Of a stretch of DNA of 64,000 bases, positions 9,357 to 18,040 are shown one piece after another (position 1 is the stretch's first letter; every line of letters begins with the position of its first letter). A model generated the notes under the pieces. That model searched no databases, was not told the origin of the DNA, and saw nothing but the letters and a program-made list of their open reading frames with translations. Source of the stretch: Bryobacterales bacterium (GTDB lineage Bacteria; Acidobacteriota; Terriglobia; Bryobacterales; Bryobacteraceae); the NCBI GenBank assembly GCA_003167255.1, contig PMTR01000152.1:4773-68772 (forward strand), read 5' to 3'. The translations under genes and the position numbers were made by a program.

Positions 9357-9818
9357 GTGACGGCGTATCTGGTCGATACCAATGTCCTGCTGCGGTTGGT
9401 CAAGCCCGATGACCGCGACTATCCGCTGGTAAGATCCGCTGTACAGCAGCTCTGGGCCGTCGGCGAAGACCTCTGCTACACGTCGCAGAATTTGGCGGAG
9501 TTCTGGAATACATGTACCCGGCCCGCGGAGCGGAATGGGTACGGCCTTTCCATTCCAGAGGCGGACCACCGTGCCCGGCGTGTGGAAGACCAGCTCACTT
9601 TTCTGGAAGACAGTAAGGCAGTGCATCTGGAGTGGCGAAAACTGCTGGTCGCTTATTCTGTATCGGGCGCACAAGTGCACGACGCGCGCTTGGTGGCTGC
9701 CATGCACGTTCACCAGGTCACGCACTTACTCACCTTCAACACGCGGGATTTTGTGCGGTATACCGGAATCGTCCCTGTGCATCCGCAAAGCGTCGAGCGC
9801 AGTCCGCAACAGCCCTGA
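9357..9818 (+). CDS. PIN-domain toxin, VapC-like
   Basis: ORF 153 aa; LVDTNVLLRL ... VHDARLVAAMHVHQVTHLLTFNTRDF; GTG start abuts the antitoxin stop. Confidence 0.88.
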   Translation: MTAYLVDTNVLLRLVKPDDRDYPLVRSAVQQLWAVGEDLCYTSQNLAEFWNTCTRPAERNGYGLSIPEADHRARRVEDQLTFLEDSKAVHLEWRKLLVAYSVSGAQVHDARLVAAMHVHQVTHLLTFNTRDFVRYTGIVPVHPQSVERSPQQP

Positions 9819-9997
9819 TCTTGGAATCATCCTTCGTGCACGTTGCGACGCATTACACCCCCACACGGTACCGGCCGATGCAATGAGCGCCACCAGCGGC
9901 CACCAAACCCCCGATCTTCCAGACCCTCCGATCCGGCCTACGGCCTTGAGGTCTGCCGCGCCGATTTGCATCAGGCCCTGCAGATTGTCTCCCGCAT

Positions 9998-10265
9998 GGG
10001 TGCGCGACATAAAAGTGGGACTCCGGCTGGTTTGTATCAGGGCACGGCCTTTAGCCGTGCCGCAAGTCGCCCGCACCGGAGGCTTTAGCCACTGTGAATT
10101 TTCCGGGCGCCACAGGGGCTAAAGCCCAACTTTCCGAGCGACCCTACGGCACGACTAAAGCCGTGCCCTGATACAAAGCGAAGACCAAACCTCGCGTACC
10201 CCTACGCTCAGATTCCTGCGAATTTCGTCGGATCGGGAGCTCCGCCACTTTTATGTCGCACACCC
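9998..10265. mobile_element. MITE-like element with nested inverted repeats
   Basis: Outer terminal inverted repeats GGGTGCGCGACATAAAAGTGG (9998-) / CCACTTTTATGTCGCACACCC (10245-10265); inner inverted repeat TTTGTATCAGGGCACGGC (10031-) / GCCGTGCCCTGATACAAA (-10177); CTCCCGC at 9989-9995 and 10266-10272. Confidence 0.7.
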
Positions 10266-10331
10266 CTCCCGCTTCGACAAACGTCCGGGCTCTGCCGGCT
10301 GGGATATACTCAATGAGGAAGCGGCTTCGCG

Positions 10332-10595
10332 ATGTACATTCTGACCGAATACCTTGACCGGGCGATGGCTCAGGCGGTGTATGACAAGCTCGATGACGGC
10401 ACGTACGGCGGGCGGATTCCACCGTGTCCCGGTGTGGTCGCATTTGCCGCATCCCTGGGTGAGTGTTCCGCGGATCTACGCTCCACCTTGGAAGATTGGG
10501 TGCTTCTAGGAATGAAACTGGCCCACGCGCTGCCCGTGATCGCCGGCATCGATCTCAACCGGGAGCCGGTTCATGAGCCGGTGGACACCCTGTAA
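10332..10595 (+). CDS. hicB: HicB-like antitoxin
   Basis: ORF 87 aa; HicB-like (YGGRIPPCPGVVAFAASLGECSADLRSTLEDWVLLGMKLAHALPVIAGIDLN). Confidence 0.8.
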   Translation: MYILTEYLDRAMAQAVYDKLDDGTYGGRIPPCPGVVAFAASLGECSADLRSTLEDWVLLGMKLAHALPVIAGIDLNREPVHEPVDTL

Positions 10596-10851
10596 GCGCC
10601 GCGACTTCATTCGCCGGCTGCGGGCGCTCGGTTTCGACGGTCCTCTGGCGGGAACCAGACACTCATTCATGATCTATGAGAGTCATAGACTCGCCATCCC
10701 ATCAAATACCGAATACTCGGTCGACAAGGTGAGAATGATGATCGCCGAAGTGGAAGCCTCCTTGGCCGCTCGCTTACCGCTGCCGAGTGGAGCTGCCTGT
10801 GAAGTCCGCGCCCAGTGGGACCGGCCTCCTGGCCGGTCGGAAAGGTGGTAA
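10573..10851 (+). CDS. hicA: HicA-like mRNA interferase toxin
   Basis: ORF 92 aa; RRDFIRRLRALGFDGPLAGTRHSFMIYESHRLAIPSN; overlaps hicB. Confidence 0.8.
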   Translation: MSRWTPCKRRDFIRRLRALGFDGPLAGTRHSFMIYESHRLAIPSNTEYSVDKVRMMIAEVEASLAARLPLPSGAACEVRAQWDRPPGRSERW

Positions 10852-10972
10852 TCCGGGCTACGAAACTCCGAATCTCGATGAGTGAACTGCACCGTTGTGC
10901 TGAGTCCTGTTCTGAAACGGTGGCACCCATTTTTTCTTCCCTCCAACCGCTCACTCTGGCGTTGCGGTTCCC

Positions 10973-13045
10973 TCACTTCCGCAGGTCGTCCAAAAACTCC
11001 GATGCTGGATCGACGCCCGTCACCAGCAGATGGTCCCGTGCACGTGTGCAGGCAACGTAGAGCAACTGGCGTTCTGTGTTGTAAACCTCTTCGAGATCCG
11101 CGTCGTCCGCAACCGTTTCGATCCGCTCCTGCAGCGGAATCACCTCATCGTCACACGCCATTACGACGACGGTGCGGAACTCCAAGCCCTTGGCCAGATG
11201 CATGGTGCTGATCGAAGTTCGGCCAGTCGTGGTCTCAACGTTTTCGTCAAGCACCTTGTAGGGGAGCTTCGCACCCTCGACCGCCGCGCGGGCCCGCTCC
11301 AGTTCGGCGGCGGAGCGAACGAAGACGCCGATTTCGTGTGGGACGATACCGTCTTTGATCCGTTTCGCCAGCCAATCGCTGACGGCCTTGATCTCCTCCT
11401 GGCGACTATCCAGAACCATGATGTCCGGCTGCGGACCGTTGAAAGTGGAGATGGCGCCCCGGCGATCCTCCGTATTGCCGTCCACGTCGGAGACTTCGGG
11501 ACCCAGCAGCCGGTCGGCTTGCTTTCTGATCTGGTGCGATGTCCGGTAATTGATGCGTAGCGTAGACGAACGCCCTCGAACATCGACGCCGAGCGCTTTC
11601 CAGGAAAACGGCTGCTGAAAAATCCGCTGTCCCAGGTCGCCCGCAAAGAAAAGGCTGTTCGGACGCCCCGCTGCCAGGGCCGCCAGGAACCGCAACTGCT
11701 GGACACTGACATCCTGGGCTTCATCCACCACCACGAACTCAAATGGCGGGTGCGCGCTTTCTCGAAGTTTGGACGCCACGCGGCTGAACACCTCCGGGTA
11801 GGTCAACAGGCCCCTTGTGCGAAGGATGCTCCGCAAACACTCGAAGACCGACCATAGCACTATGCGCTGAGCTTCCTGCAATCTCGTCTTTCGCCCCAAC
11901 CGCATCACGTCACGGTAAGACTCCCAGGAGTCCAACTGCCAGGCGTCCACCACCTGCTCCCATTCCGTAAGCAAAAAATGCAGGGAGAACTTGTTCCCTT
12001 CCACCGCTCCGGCGGCTTCCTTCAACAGCTCTCGTATCGTTTCGCGCGAAGCGATCTGCGGATGGCCAAAGTTCACCTCATACAGCCGCCGGCCGATGGC
12101 GTTCACGGAGTGCACCTCCAGCCGTTCCCCAAGCCGAGGCTGGTTGCTGATGAGTCCCCGGAGCTTGGTACTCAGGGCATTCGACAAGGCGTCGGAAAAG
12201 GTAGTGAGCAACACCCTGGCATCGGGGTTCGCCCGAGTGAGGAAGACCGCGCGATGCAGCGCGACAATGGTCTTCCCCGTGCCCGCCGAACCCGCAACCC
12301 GCGCCGGCCCGCTGTAGTCGCGCTCAACCAGCGCGCGCTGCGCCGGATGAAGGAAAATCGTCCACTTGTCCCATGGGTAGTCGAGCGCGCGCTCCAGTTC
12401 TTCTACGTTCGCCATTACTCGGAAGCGGCGTTGGGCGTCGGGATGCGCGAACGGATCGGCTCCAAGGGCTACCGGCTTGGCGACCTTTGGCGCGACGCCG
12501 GTGGCCAGATCCAGCAACGCCTCGGCAGCCTCGCTGGGCAGGTGATCCGCCAGTTCCAGCAACGTGTCTTCATTGGCGCGGCGCACATCGGCCATCCATT
12601 CGGTCGGTATGCCATACCCCAGCAATTCGTCTTCCGACATGCCGGCGAACAACGCTGGCTTCGGGGGCGCAGGCTGCGCCACCTCAACGTACTTGGGAAT
12701 CGTGATCTCCTGCACCGTCTCCCGAACTTCCACGAACTGCGCGGCGCCGGTCTTGGGATGGGTTTCGAGTTTCCGCCGCTCCCCCCACTGGTAAGCGTTG
12801 TCGTGGTGACCGGCATAGCAAAGCAGAAGGCTGGACTCGGTCCGATGAACGATCAGCCGGACATCGCTGCTCACTCGGACCGACCAGAAACGGCGATCCT
12901 TGGCTTTGTCGAGCTTGTGGAATTGCAGCGCCGGATGAGCCGGGTTCAACTGGAGATCGAAGGCCGCGGTCTTGACCGCCTTCTGCTCGTCGCCGGTGAG
13001 TTTGGCGAGACTGTCGGTGAACGTGTCGGCAATCCGGAATTCCAT
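10973..13045 (-). CDS. UvrD/Rep-type superfamily 1 helicase with N-terminal RelE/ParE-like domain
   Basis: ORF 690 aa; N-terminus FTDSLAKLTGDEQKAVKTA...FHKLDKAKDRRFWSVRVSSDVRLIVH...YAGHHDNAYQW; helicase motifs GSAGTGKTIVAL, VVDEAQDVS, INYRTSHQIR, STMHLAKGLEFRTVVV, LLYVACTRARDHLLV. Confidence 0.88.
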   Translation of the reverse strand: MEFRIADTFTDSLAKLTGDEQKAVKTAAFDLQLNPAHPALQFHKLDKAKDRRFWSVRVSSDVRLIVHRTESSLLLCYAGHHDNAYQWGERRKLETHPKTGAAQFVEVRETVQEITIPKYVEVAQPAPPKPALFAGMSEDELLGYGIPTEWMADVRRANEDTLLELADHLPSEAAEALLDLATGVAPKVAKPVALGADPFAHPDAQRRFRVMANVEELERALDYPWDKWTIFLHPAQRALVERDYSGPARVAGSAGTGKTIVALHRAVFLTRANPDARVLLTTFSDALSNALSTKLRGLISNQPRLGERLEVHSVNAIGRRLYEVNFGHPQIASRETIRELLKEAAGAVEGNKFSLHFLLTEWEQVVDAWQLDSWESYRDVMRLGRKTRLQEAQRIVLWSVFECLRSILRTRGLLTYPEVFSRVASKLRESAHPPFEFVVVDEAQDVSVQQLRFLAALAAGRPNSLFFAGDLGQRIFQQPFSWKALGVDVRGRSSTLRINYRTSHQIRKQADRLLGPEVSDVDGNTEDRRGAISTFNGPQPDIMVLDSRQEEIKAVSDWLAKRIKDGIVPHEIGVFVRSAAELERARAAVEGAKLPYKVLDENVETTTGRTSISTMHLAKGLEFRTVVVMACDDEVIPLQERIETVADDADLEEVYNTERQLLYVACTRARDHLLVTGVDPASEFLDDLRK

Positions 13046-13048
13046 CTT

Positions 13049-14788
13049 CTACGCCGGGTGAGTTCCAGTCAACGAGACAAGCTTGCCAATGAATCGATGG
13101 ACATCGTCGTGAATTTCGTCGGCGGCCATACTGACTGCTATCTGCTCCCGAATGAGTTGCACCGGGGGCGTGCCGGTCCGCAGTTGCTGAAAAAGCGAGT
13201 TGTCGTCCTCGAACAAAATGCGCTTGCCGTCCACCGCGCTAAACACGTTCGCCGTCACATTCCGCCACGTTTTTCCGGGTGTCAGAGTCAGATTCTGCCC
13301 CACAAAGAAGTCGTCGATTGCCTGCAAGACTGGCTGCACAAACAGTTCGCCCTCGCCGAATCGCAAGGCGGCCCGCTTCCAGGCATCCGGCACCAGCAAG
13401 TAGTTCTCGATGTTCTTGCGCTTCCACTCGACCAACGTGGGGTTATTCGGCGCCGGATGGAAGGTGGCCCTATCGTCATAGTCGAAGAGCATCAACCTGG
13501 AGACCTCCGGGATGATTTGTTTGAGAGCCGCGAAGTGCTCGTCCGCCCTGGTCTTCATGCTCTGCTTGTCGCCGCCGCCCATCGATTTGAAACACACCTT
13601 GTCCATTGCGGTCTGAGCGCCGCATGGAGCCGCCCAAGCACGCAGGATGCGCTCGTCGCTCTCCCCCTCCACGTACAGGATATAGGGTGAGCCCATCAGT
13701 CGTGCGATTTCTTCATTGGAGACTTCCGCCATCGCCCGCAGCACCTCGGGCGCCGACTGCACCCGCCTCGGCGCTTGATCCAACAGGGACACGATCTGGC
13801 CGGCATTCACGCCGCGCACAAACTCCTCCGCGTGCGTGGCGATCAGGAACTGCGTGTTCGTTTCAACGGCTTTTCGCTTAAAGTAATCGAGAATCTCGCG
13901 TTGCAGGTTGACATGCAGGTGGGCATCGGGCTCGTCGAGCAGGATGGTCGTCGGCTGGTACCCGTACAGAAAAGCCAGCAAGGTCAGCGTCTGGTGGAAA
14001 CCGCTCCCCCCGGCGATGATGTCGAAATCCTTCTCGTTCTGACGGTACTCGACAGAGATGTAGACATCCTTGGCCGAGTCGTATCCCGGCTCATGTATTT
14101 CGACGGAGAACCAACGCTTGACGATGTCCGCCAGTTCTTTCCAGTCCGGAGGCGTAGGAGGGCCCTTGGCGGCGCGCCCTGTTCCGCGAGAGTGCGGTGG
14201 ACACACCCGCAAAAGCAGATTGCGCAGCACGCTGCCAGGCTGTCCCTTTCCGACTTGCTGGCGGATGGGGGCTTCATCCAGCCACTTCTCCGTAGGCTCC
14301 AGGCCGGAAAATGGCGGCACATAGGCAATTCTTGGCAAATCCCCGCGTTCCTCACAATCGTGGAATTTCTTCCATCCACCCCTCGGAATGGCGTAAATAG
14401 TCTGAGAGGAGTGATAGCGCAATTCCACGCCAAACGAGGCTGTTTCGCCTGTCGCCTGCCTCCATTCCACGTCGATGCCGATCAGGATGTACTCCTGCTT
14501 CTTCTTGCCGTCGACCAGGGGCCAATAGCGATCTGTCCGGTCCTTCCACAGCAGGTTGAACTCCGGTACTGGCAACGCCGTGAAGTTTGGCAGTACTACC
14601 TGAATGCCCGTGGAGCCGCTGCGCTTCGATCGATGAAACTCGTCCACGCAAAACTGCCAGATCGCCAGAGCCTGGAGAACCGTGCTCTTGCCGCTATTGT
14701 TGCGCCCAACCAGCAGATCGAATTGGGTGAACTCGTAGGTCTGCTCGCTCACGCTCTTGAAATTGCGCAGGGTCAATCGAGTGATCAT
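13049..14788 (-). CDS. OLD-family AAA ATPase with C-terminal TOPRIM-like domain (GajA-like)
   Basis: ORF 579 aa; Walker A VGRNNSGKSTVLQAL, signature AGGSGFHQTL, Walker B TTILLDEPDAHLH, TOPRIM-like YVEGESDERIL and LFDYDDR. Confidence 0.88.
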   Translation of the reverse strand: MITRLTLRNFKSVSEQTYEFTQFDLLVGRNNSGKSTVLQALAIWQFCVDEFHRSKRSGSTGIQVVLPNFTALPVPEFNLLWKDRTDRYWPLVDGKKKQEYILIGIDVEWRQATGETASFGVELRYHSSQTIYAIPRGGWKKFHDCEERGDLPRIAYVPPFSGLEPTEKWLDEAPIRQQVGKGQPGSVLRNLLLRVCPPHSRGTGRAAKGPPTPPDWKELADIVKRWFSVEIHEPGYDSAKDVYISVEYRQNEKDFDIIAGGSGFHQTLTLLAFLYGYQPTTILLDEPDAHLHVNLQREILDYFKRKAVETNTQFLIATHAEEFVRGVNAGQIVSLLDQAPRRVQSAPEVLRAMAEVSNEEIARLMGSPYILYVEGESDERILRAWAAPCGAQTAMDKVCFKSMGGGDKQSMKTRADEHFAALKQIIPEVSRLMLFDYDDRATFHPAPNNPTLVEWKRKNIENYLLVPDAWKRAALRFGEGELFVQPVLQAIDDFFVGQNLTLTPGKTWRNVTANVFSAVDGKRILFEDDNSLFQQLRTGTPPVQLIREQIAVSMAADEIHDDVHRFIGKLVSLTGTHPA

Positions 14789-14865
14789 TCTTGCCCACCA
14801 TTCTCGCAGGATCTTGGCGCGTTAGTGTAGTGCGGCATGCCGAACAACGAGTATGGATCTTGGCG

Positions 14866-15184
14866 TGGGGCAGCCAATCCTGGCTGCCGCCGGCTTTCAG
14901 CCGGCGTTTGGAGTTTCTACATTTTCCAGGCGCCGCCAAGGCCAACTGGTAGCGCCGGCGGTCTTGCCGCCGGTGTGGGACAGGCCTCCTGGCCTGTCAA
15001 ACCAACTGGTAGCGCCGGCGGTCTTGCCGCCAGTGTGGGACGGGCCTCCTGGCCTGTCAAACCAACTGGTAGCGCCGGCGGTCTTGCCGCCGGCGTTTAC
15101 CGGTGCAACAACTCGCGCATCGGCGCGAAAGAGCCGCCTGAAAGGCGGCCGCGGGCAAGATTGCCCGCCCCACAAGACCGGCAA
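14866..15184. repeat. REP-like array including 60-bp-period tandem repeat (CCAACTGGTAGCGCCGGCGGTCTTGCCGCCGGTGTGGGACAGGCCTCCTGGCCTGTCAAA)
   Basis: Three starts at exact 60-bp spacing (14943, 15003, 15063), flanked by further stem-loops (GCAGCCAATCCTGGCTGC, GCCGGCTTTCAGCCGGC, GCCGCCTGAAAGGCGGC, GGGCAAGATTGCCC). Confidence 0.9.
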
Positions 15185-15223
15185 GACTTCGGACGCAGGC
15201 AACCAGCCTCAATGCTCTTCATC

Positions 15224-18031
15224 TCACACCACCCGGAACACTTTCATCACTTCATCCCCAAGATGATTGATGACCTTCACCGCGATGCGTCCGGACTCCG
15301 GTTTCTTGAAGGGCCGCGAGGTGTCGCTGTTCAGCGTGGCCCATGCTTCCTCGTTGACCTCGGCCTTCAGCGTGGTTTTGAGTGCCTTGTACGGATCGTT
15401 CGCGCCCAGGAAATACGCGTGGCGGACGAAGAAGCTCTCCTCGTTGTAATCGGTGTCGATGAACCAGCAGGCGATCCCACCGGCGCCGTCGCTCCGAACC
15501 TCGCCGGTGTTGGGATGGAATACGTCCACGCCGTTTACCTTCACCTGGATCTGCCCGCCCGGCACCGGGAGAATCTCAATATCCGGCTCGCCGAAGATGA
15601 CGAACAGGTTGCCCTTGCCAGTATTCTTCAGATCGTCCGCCATGTGCAGGTCGGCGTTCATGCGCGCCTTGAGCACCGGAATGCGCCCGAGCTTGTTGAA
15701 TTCCGAGGAATGTGCATCGTAGTTGAAGGCGCAGGCGATCAGCACGTCGAACGCGGCATCGCCAGCCTCGCGGGCGGCGGCCACCAGATCCGGACGGGAC
15801 ACGGTACCGAACTCCGGGCCAATGAAGATGGCCGCGCGCTTCTCGACGCCGGAGTCCTTGTCGCCCTCTACATATCGACCCTCGGCGCAGACCAGAGCGC
15901 CCGGCCACGGCGCGATTGAGGAGAAGGTGAGTTTGTCTTCCTTGTGCGCCTGTTGCACCCCGGCGGTTTTGAGGTTCTCCAGGATCATCTGGACGAATTC
16001 CTGCTCGTCCCCGCCTTTTGATGCCGCCAGCCCGTCGATCAATTCGTCGTTCTCGTCAACGGCCAGCACGCGGTGCGGCGAGAGGCTTTCGACAGTAAAC
16101 GGCCCGGCGACGCGGACCTTTCGCTTATCGTCGTAGGGCTTATCGAAGAGGTATTCGAAGTCAGCCTTGGCGGCGATGGAGGCGTCGATTTCTTTCTGGC
16201 GCGAGATGCGCTGCCGCCACCATTCGGCGTGGAGTTTCTTCGCCTTATCCGGCCATCTGTCGTCAGCCTGGCGAGGAACTGCCCATTCGTCCCACCTCTG
16301 GTTGAGGGCCGTGTTGATCTGGTGGCGCAGCGGTTCGATGCCTTCTTGGAACCTTTCCCAGATCACGTCGATTTCAGCATTGTTGGCGATTTGGCCGAGC
16401 TTGATATGGGGCAAGCGTTCGCATACGAAACCCAGTCGGATGTCGCCCCGTGTCAGTGCGGTGGACGGAGCGGTCCGCGCCACGTCTGATTCCTTCAGTT
16501 GGCCAGCAGGGCTGTCGGCCAGAAGGTAGTATGTGTAACGCGCTCCCATAATCCGGGCGCGGGCCAGCGCGAGAGCGACTCGCGAGGTATCAACAGTGAT
16601 CCACCGTCGCCCCCACTGTTCGGCAACATAAGCCGTGGTGCCAGAGCCGCACGTCGGGTCGAGCACTAAGTCGCCGGGATGCGTAGCCATCAGAATACAT
16701 CTTTCGACCACCTTCGTATTTGTCTGAACAACATAGACTTTGTCATCGGTGAAGTTGCCGGAACCGGTATCCGTCCACATGTTGCCGTGCACGGCGGCGT
16801 CGAAGTCTGTATGAAAGCGAACGTAACGAATTGAGTTTTCCGCGCTGTGAATGCGGTTGGCTCGCGCCAGGCGTTCCATTCCTTTTGGGTAGTTCGCCTT
16901 CCAATGGGAGTTCTTGCCCCATGGGTCGTGACGATTGCCGCGAAACTCAAAAGGCTGGGGTTCCCTTGCGCGGCCCTGCGAGATGAGGTTATCCGGCTGG
17001 TATGGAAGTGCCCCGTCTGGAATCAGATCCTCGCCACGCTTCTCACGAGCGGATACACCCCGACATGACCAGTCTTCCAACATCAGCCACTTTGCATTGC
17101 CTTCGCCGAGTTCGAACTGCTTGCGGTAAAACGGCGTGTTGGATCGGCATTGCTCCTTGTCCCTCGCGTACCACAGTACAAAATCGGACATATTGCCGAG
17201 GTGCTTGGCCTCAAACCCCGTCGTGGTCTGAATCGAAATAAGGCTGACGAAATTGCGGTCCCCGAATACCTCGTCGAGTAGGGCGCGCACCAGATGTACG
17301 TTCTCATCTCCGATCTGAACGAAGATCGAGCCGCGATCTGACAGAAGATCGCGTGCCACCGTCAAGCGATCTCGCAGATATGTTAGGTATGAGTGAATCC
17401 CGTCACGCCAGGTATCGCGAAAGGCCTTCACCTGCTCCGGTTCGCGCGTGATGTGGTCAACGTTCCCATCCTTCACATCGCGACTGGTCGTAGACCACTG
17501 GAAGTTGGAGTTGAACTTGATGCCGTAGGGGGGATCGATGTAGATGCACTGAACCTGTCCGCGCAGCCCTTCCCGCTCAGCCAGCGATGCCATCACCTGC
17601 AGGCTGTCGCCGAGAATCAGGCGGTTGCTCCAGTTGGCGTCGTGCTGGTAGAACTCGGTCTTGGCGTCGTTATCCGGGAGCCCGTTGAAATCGGCAAAAA
17701 GGTTGATTTGTTCCTCGGCCGCCGCCTTTTCAGCTTTGCTGCGGCGCAGAAGGTCGTCAATCAGCACCTTCGGATGCACCTTTTCCTGGATGTATAGCGG
17801 CGGCGCGTGCGTCACCAGATCGGACCAGTCCTGTTCGTCCTTGCAGCGCCACACCAGTTGCGGGTCCAGGTCGCGGTTACGACGCTCATAAGCCACGCGG
17901 ATCGGGGTCTGCTCGTCCTTTCGCATCACGGACTGGAATTCGGCCGTGGGAATGTTCTTGCGCGAAGCCTCCTCATGGGTAAGCGTTTCCACGGTCTTTG
18001 CTTTGTCGGCTTTCGTTGGTTTCGTGGCCAT
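15224..18031 (-). CDS. Site-specific DNA methyltransferase (type III Mod-like)
   Basis: ORF 935 aa; catalytic IYIDPPYGI and SAM-binding DPTCGSGTTAYVAEQWGRRWITVD. Confidence 0.9.
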   Translation of the reverse strand: MATKPTKADKAKTVETLTHEEASRKNIPTAEFQSVMRKDEQTPIRVAYERRNRDLDPQLVWRCKDEQDWSDLVTHAPPLYIQEKVHPKVLIDDLLRRSKAEKAAAEEQINLFADFNGLPDNDAKTEFYQHDANWSNRLILGDSLQVMASLAEREGLRGQVQCIYIDPPYGIKFNSNFQWSTTSRDVKDGNVDHITREPEQVKAFRDTWRDGIHSYLTYLRDRLTVARDLLSDRGSIFVQIGDENVHLVRALLDEVFGDRNFVSLISIQTTTGFEAKHLGNMSDFVLWYARDKEQCRSNTPFYRKQFELGEGNAKWLMLEDWSCRGVSAREKRGEDLIPDGALPYQPDNLISQGRAREPQPFEFRGNRHDPWGKNSHWKANYPKGMERLARANRIHSAENSIRYVRFHTDFDAAVHGNMWTDTGSGNFTDDKVYVVQTNTKVVERCILMATHPGDLVLDPTCGSGTTAYVAEQWGRRWITVDTSRVALALARARIMGARYTYYLLADSPAGQLKESDVARTAPSTALTRGDIRLGFVCERLPHIKLGQIANNAEIDVIWERFQEGIEPLRHQINTALNQRWDEWAVPRQADDRWPDKAKKLHAEWWRQRISRQKEIDASIAAKADFEYLFDKPYDDKRKVRVAGPFTVESLSPHRVLAVDENDELIDGLAASKGGDEQEFVQMILENLKTAGVQQAHKEDKLTFSSIAPWPGALVCAEGRYVEGDKDSGVEKRAAIFIGPEFGTVSRPDLVAAAREAGDAAFDVLIACAFNYDAHSSEFNKLGRIPVLKARMNADLHMADDLKNTGKGNLFVIFGEPDIEILPVPGGQIQVKVNGVDVFHPNTGEVRSDGAGGIACWFIDTDYNEESFFVRHAYFLGANDPYKALKTTLKAEVNEEAWATLNSDTSRPFKKPESGRIAVKVINHLGDEVMKVFRVV

Positions 18032-18040
18032 GGGGATTCC

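Noticed and set aside
14943-15100. CRISPR array
   Set aside because: Regular 60-bp period, but there are no unique spacers (the whole unit repeats) and no cas genes are nearby
14897-15202. 101-aa minus ORF with repeated GGKTAGATSWFDRPGG peptide
   Set aside because: Translation of the 60-bp REP-like tandem repeat, not a protein
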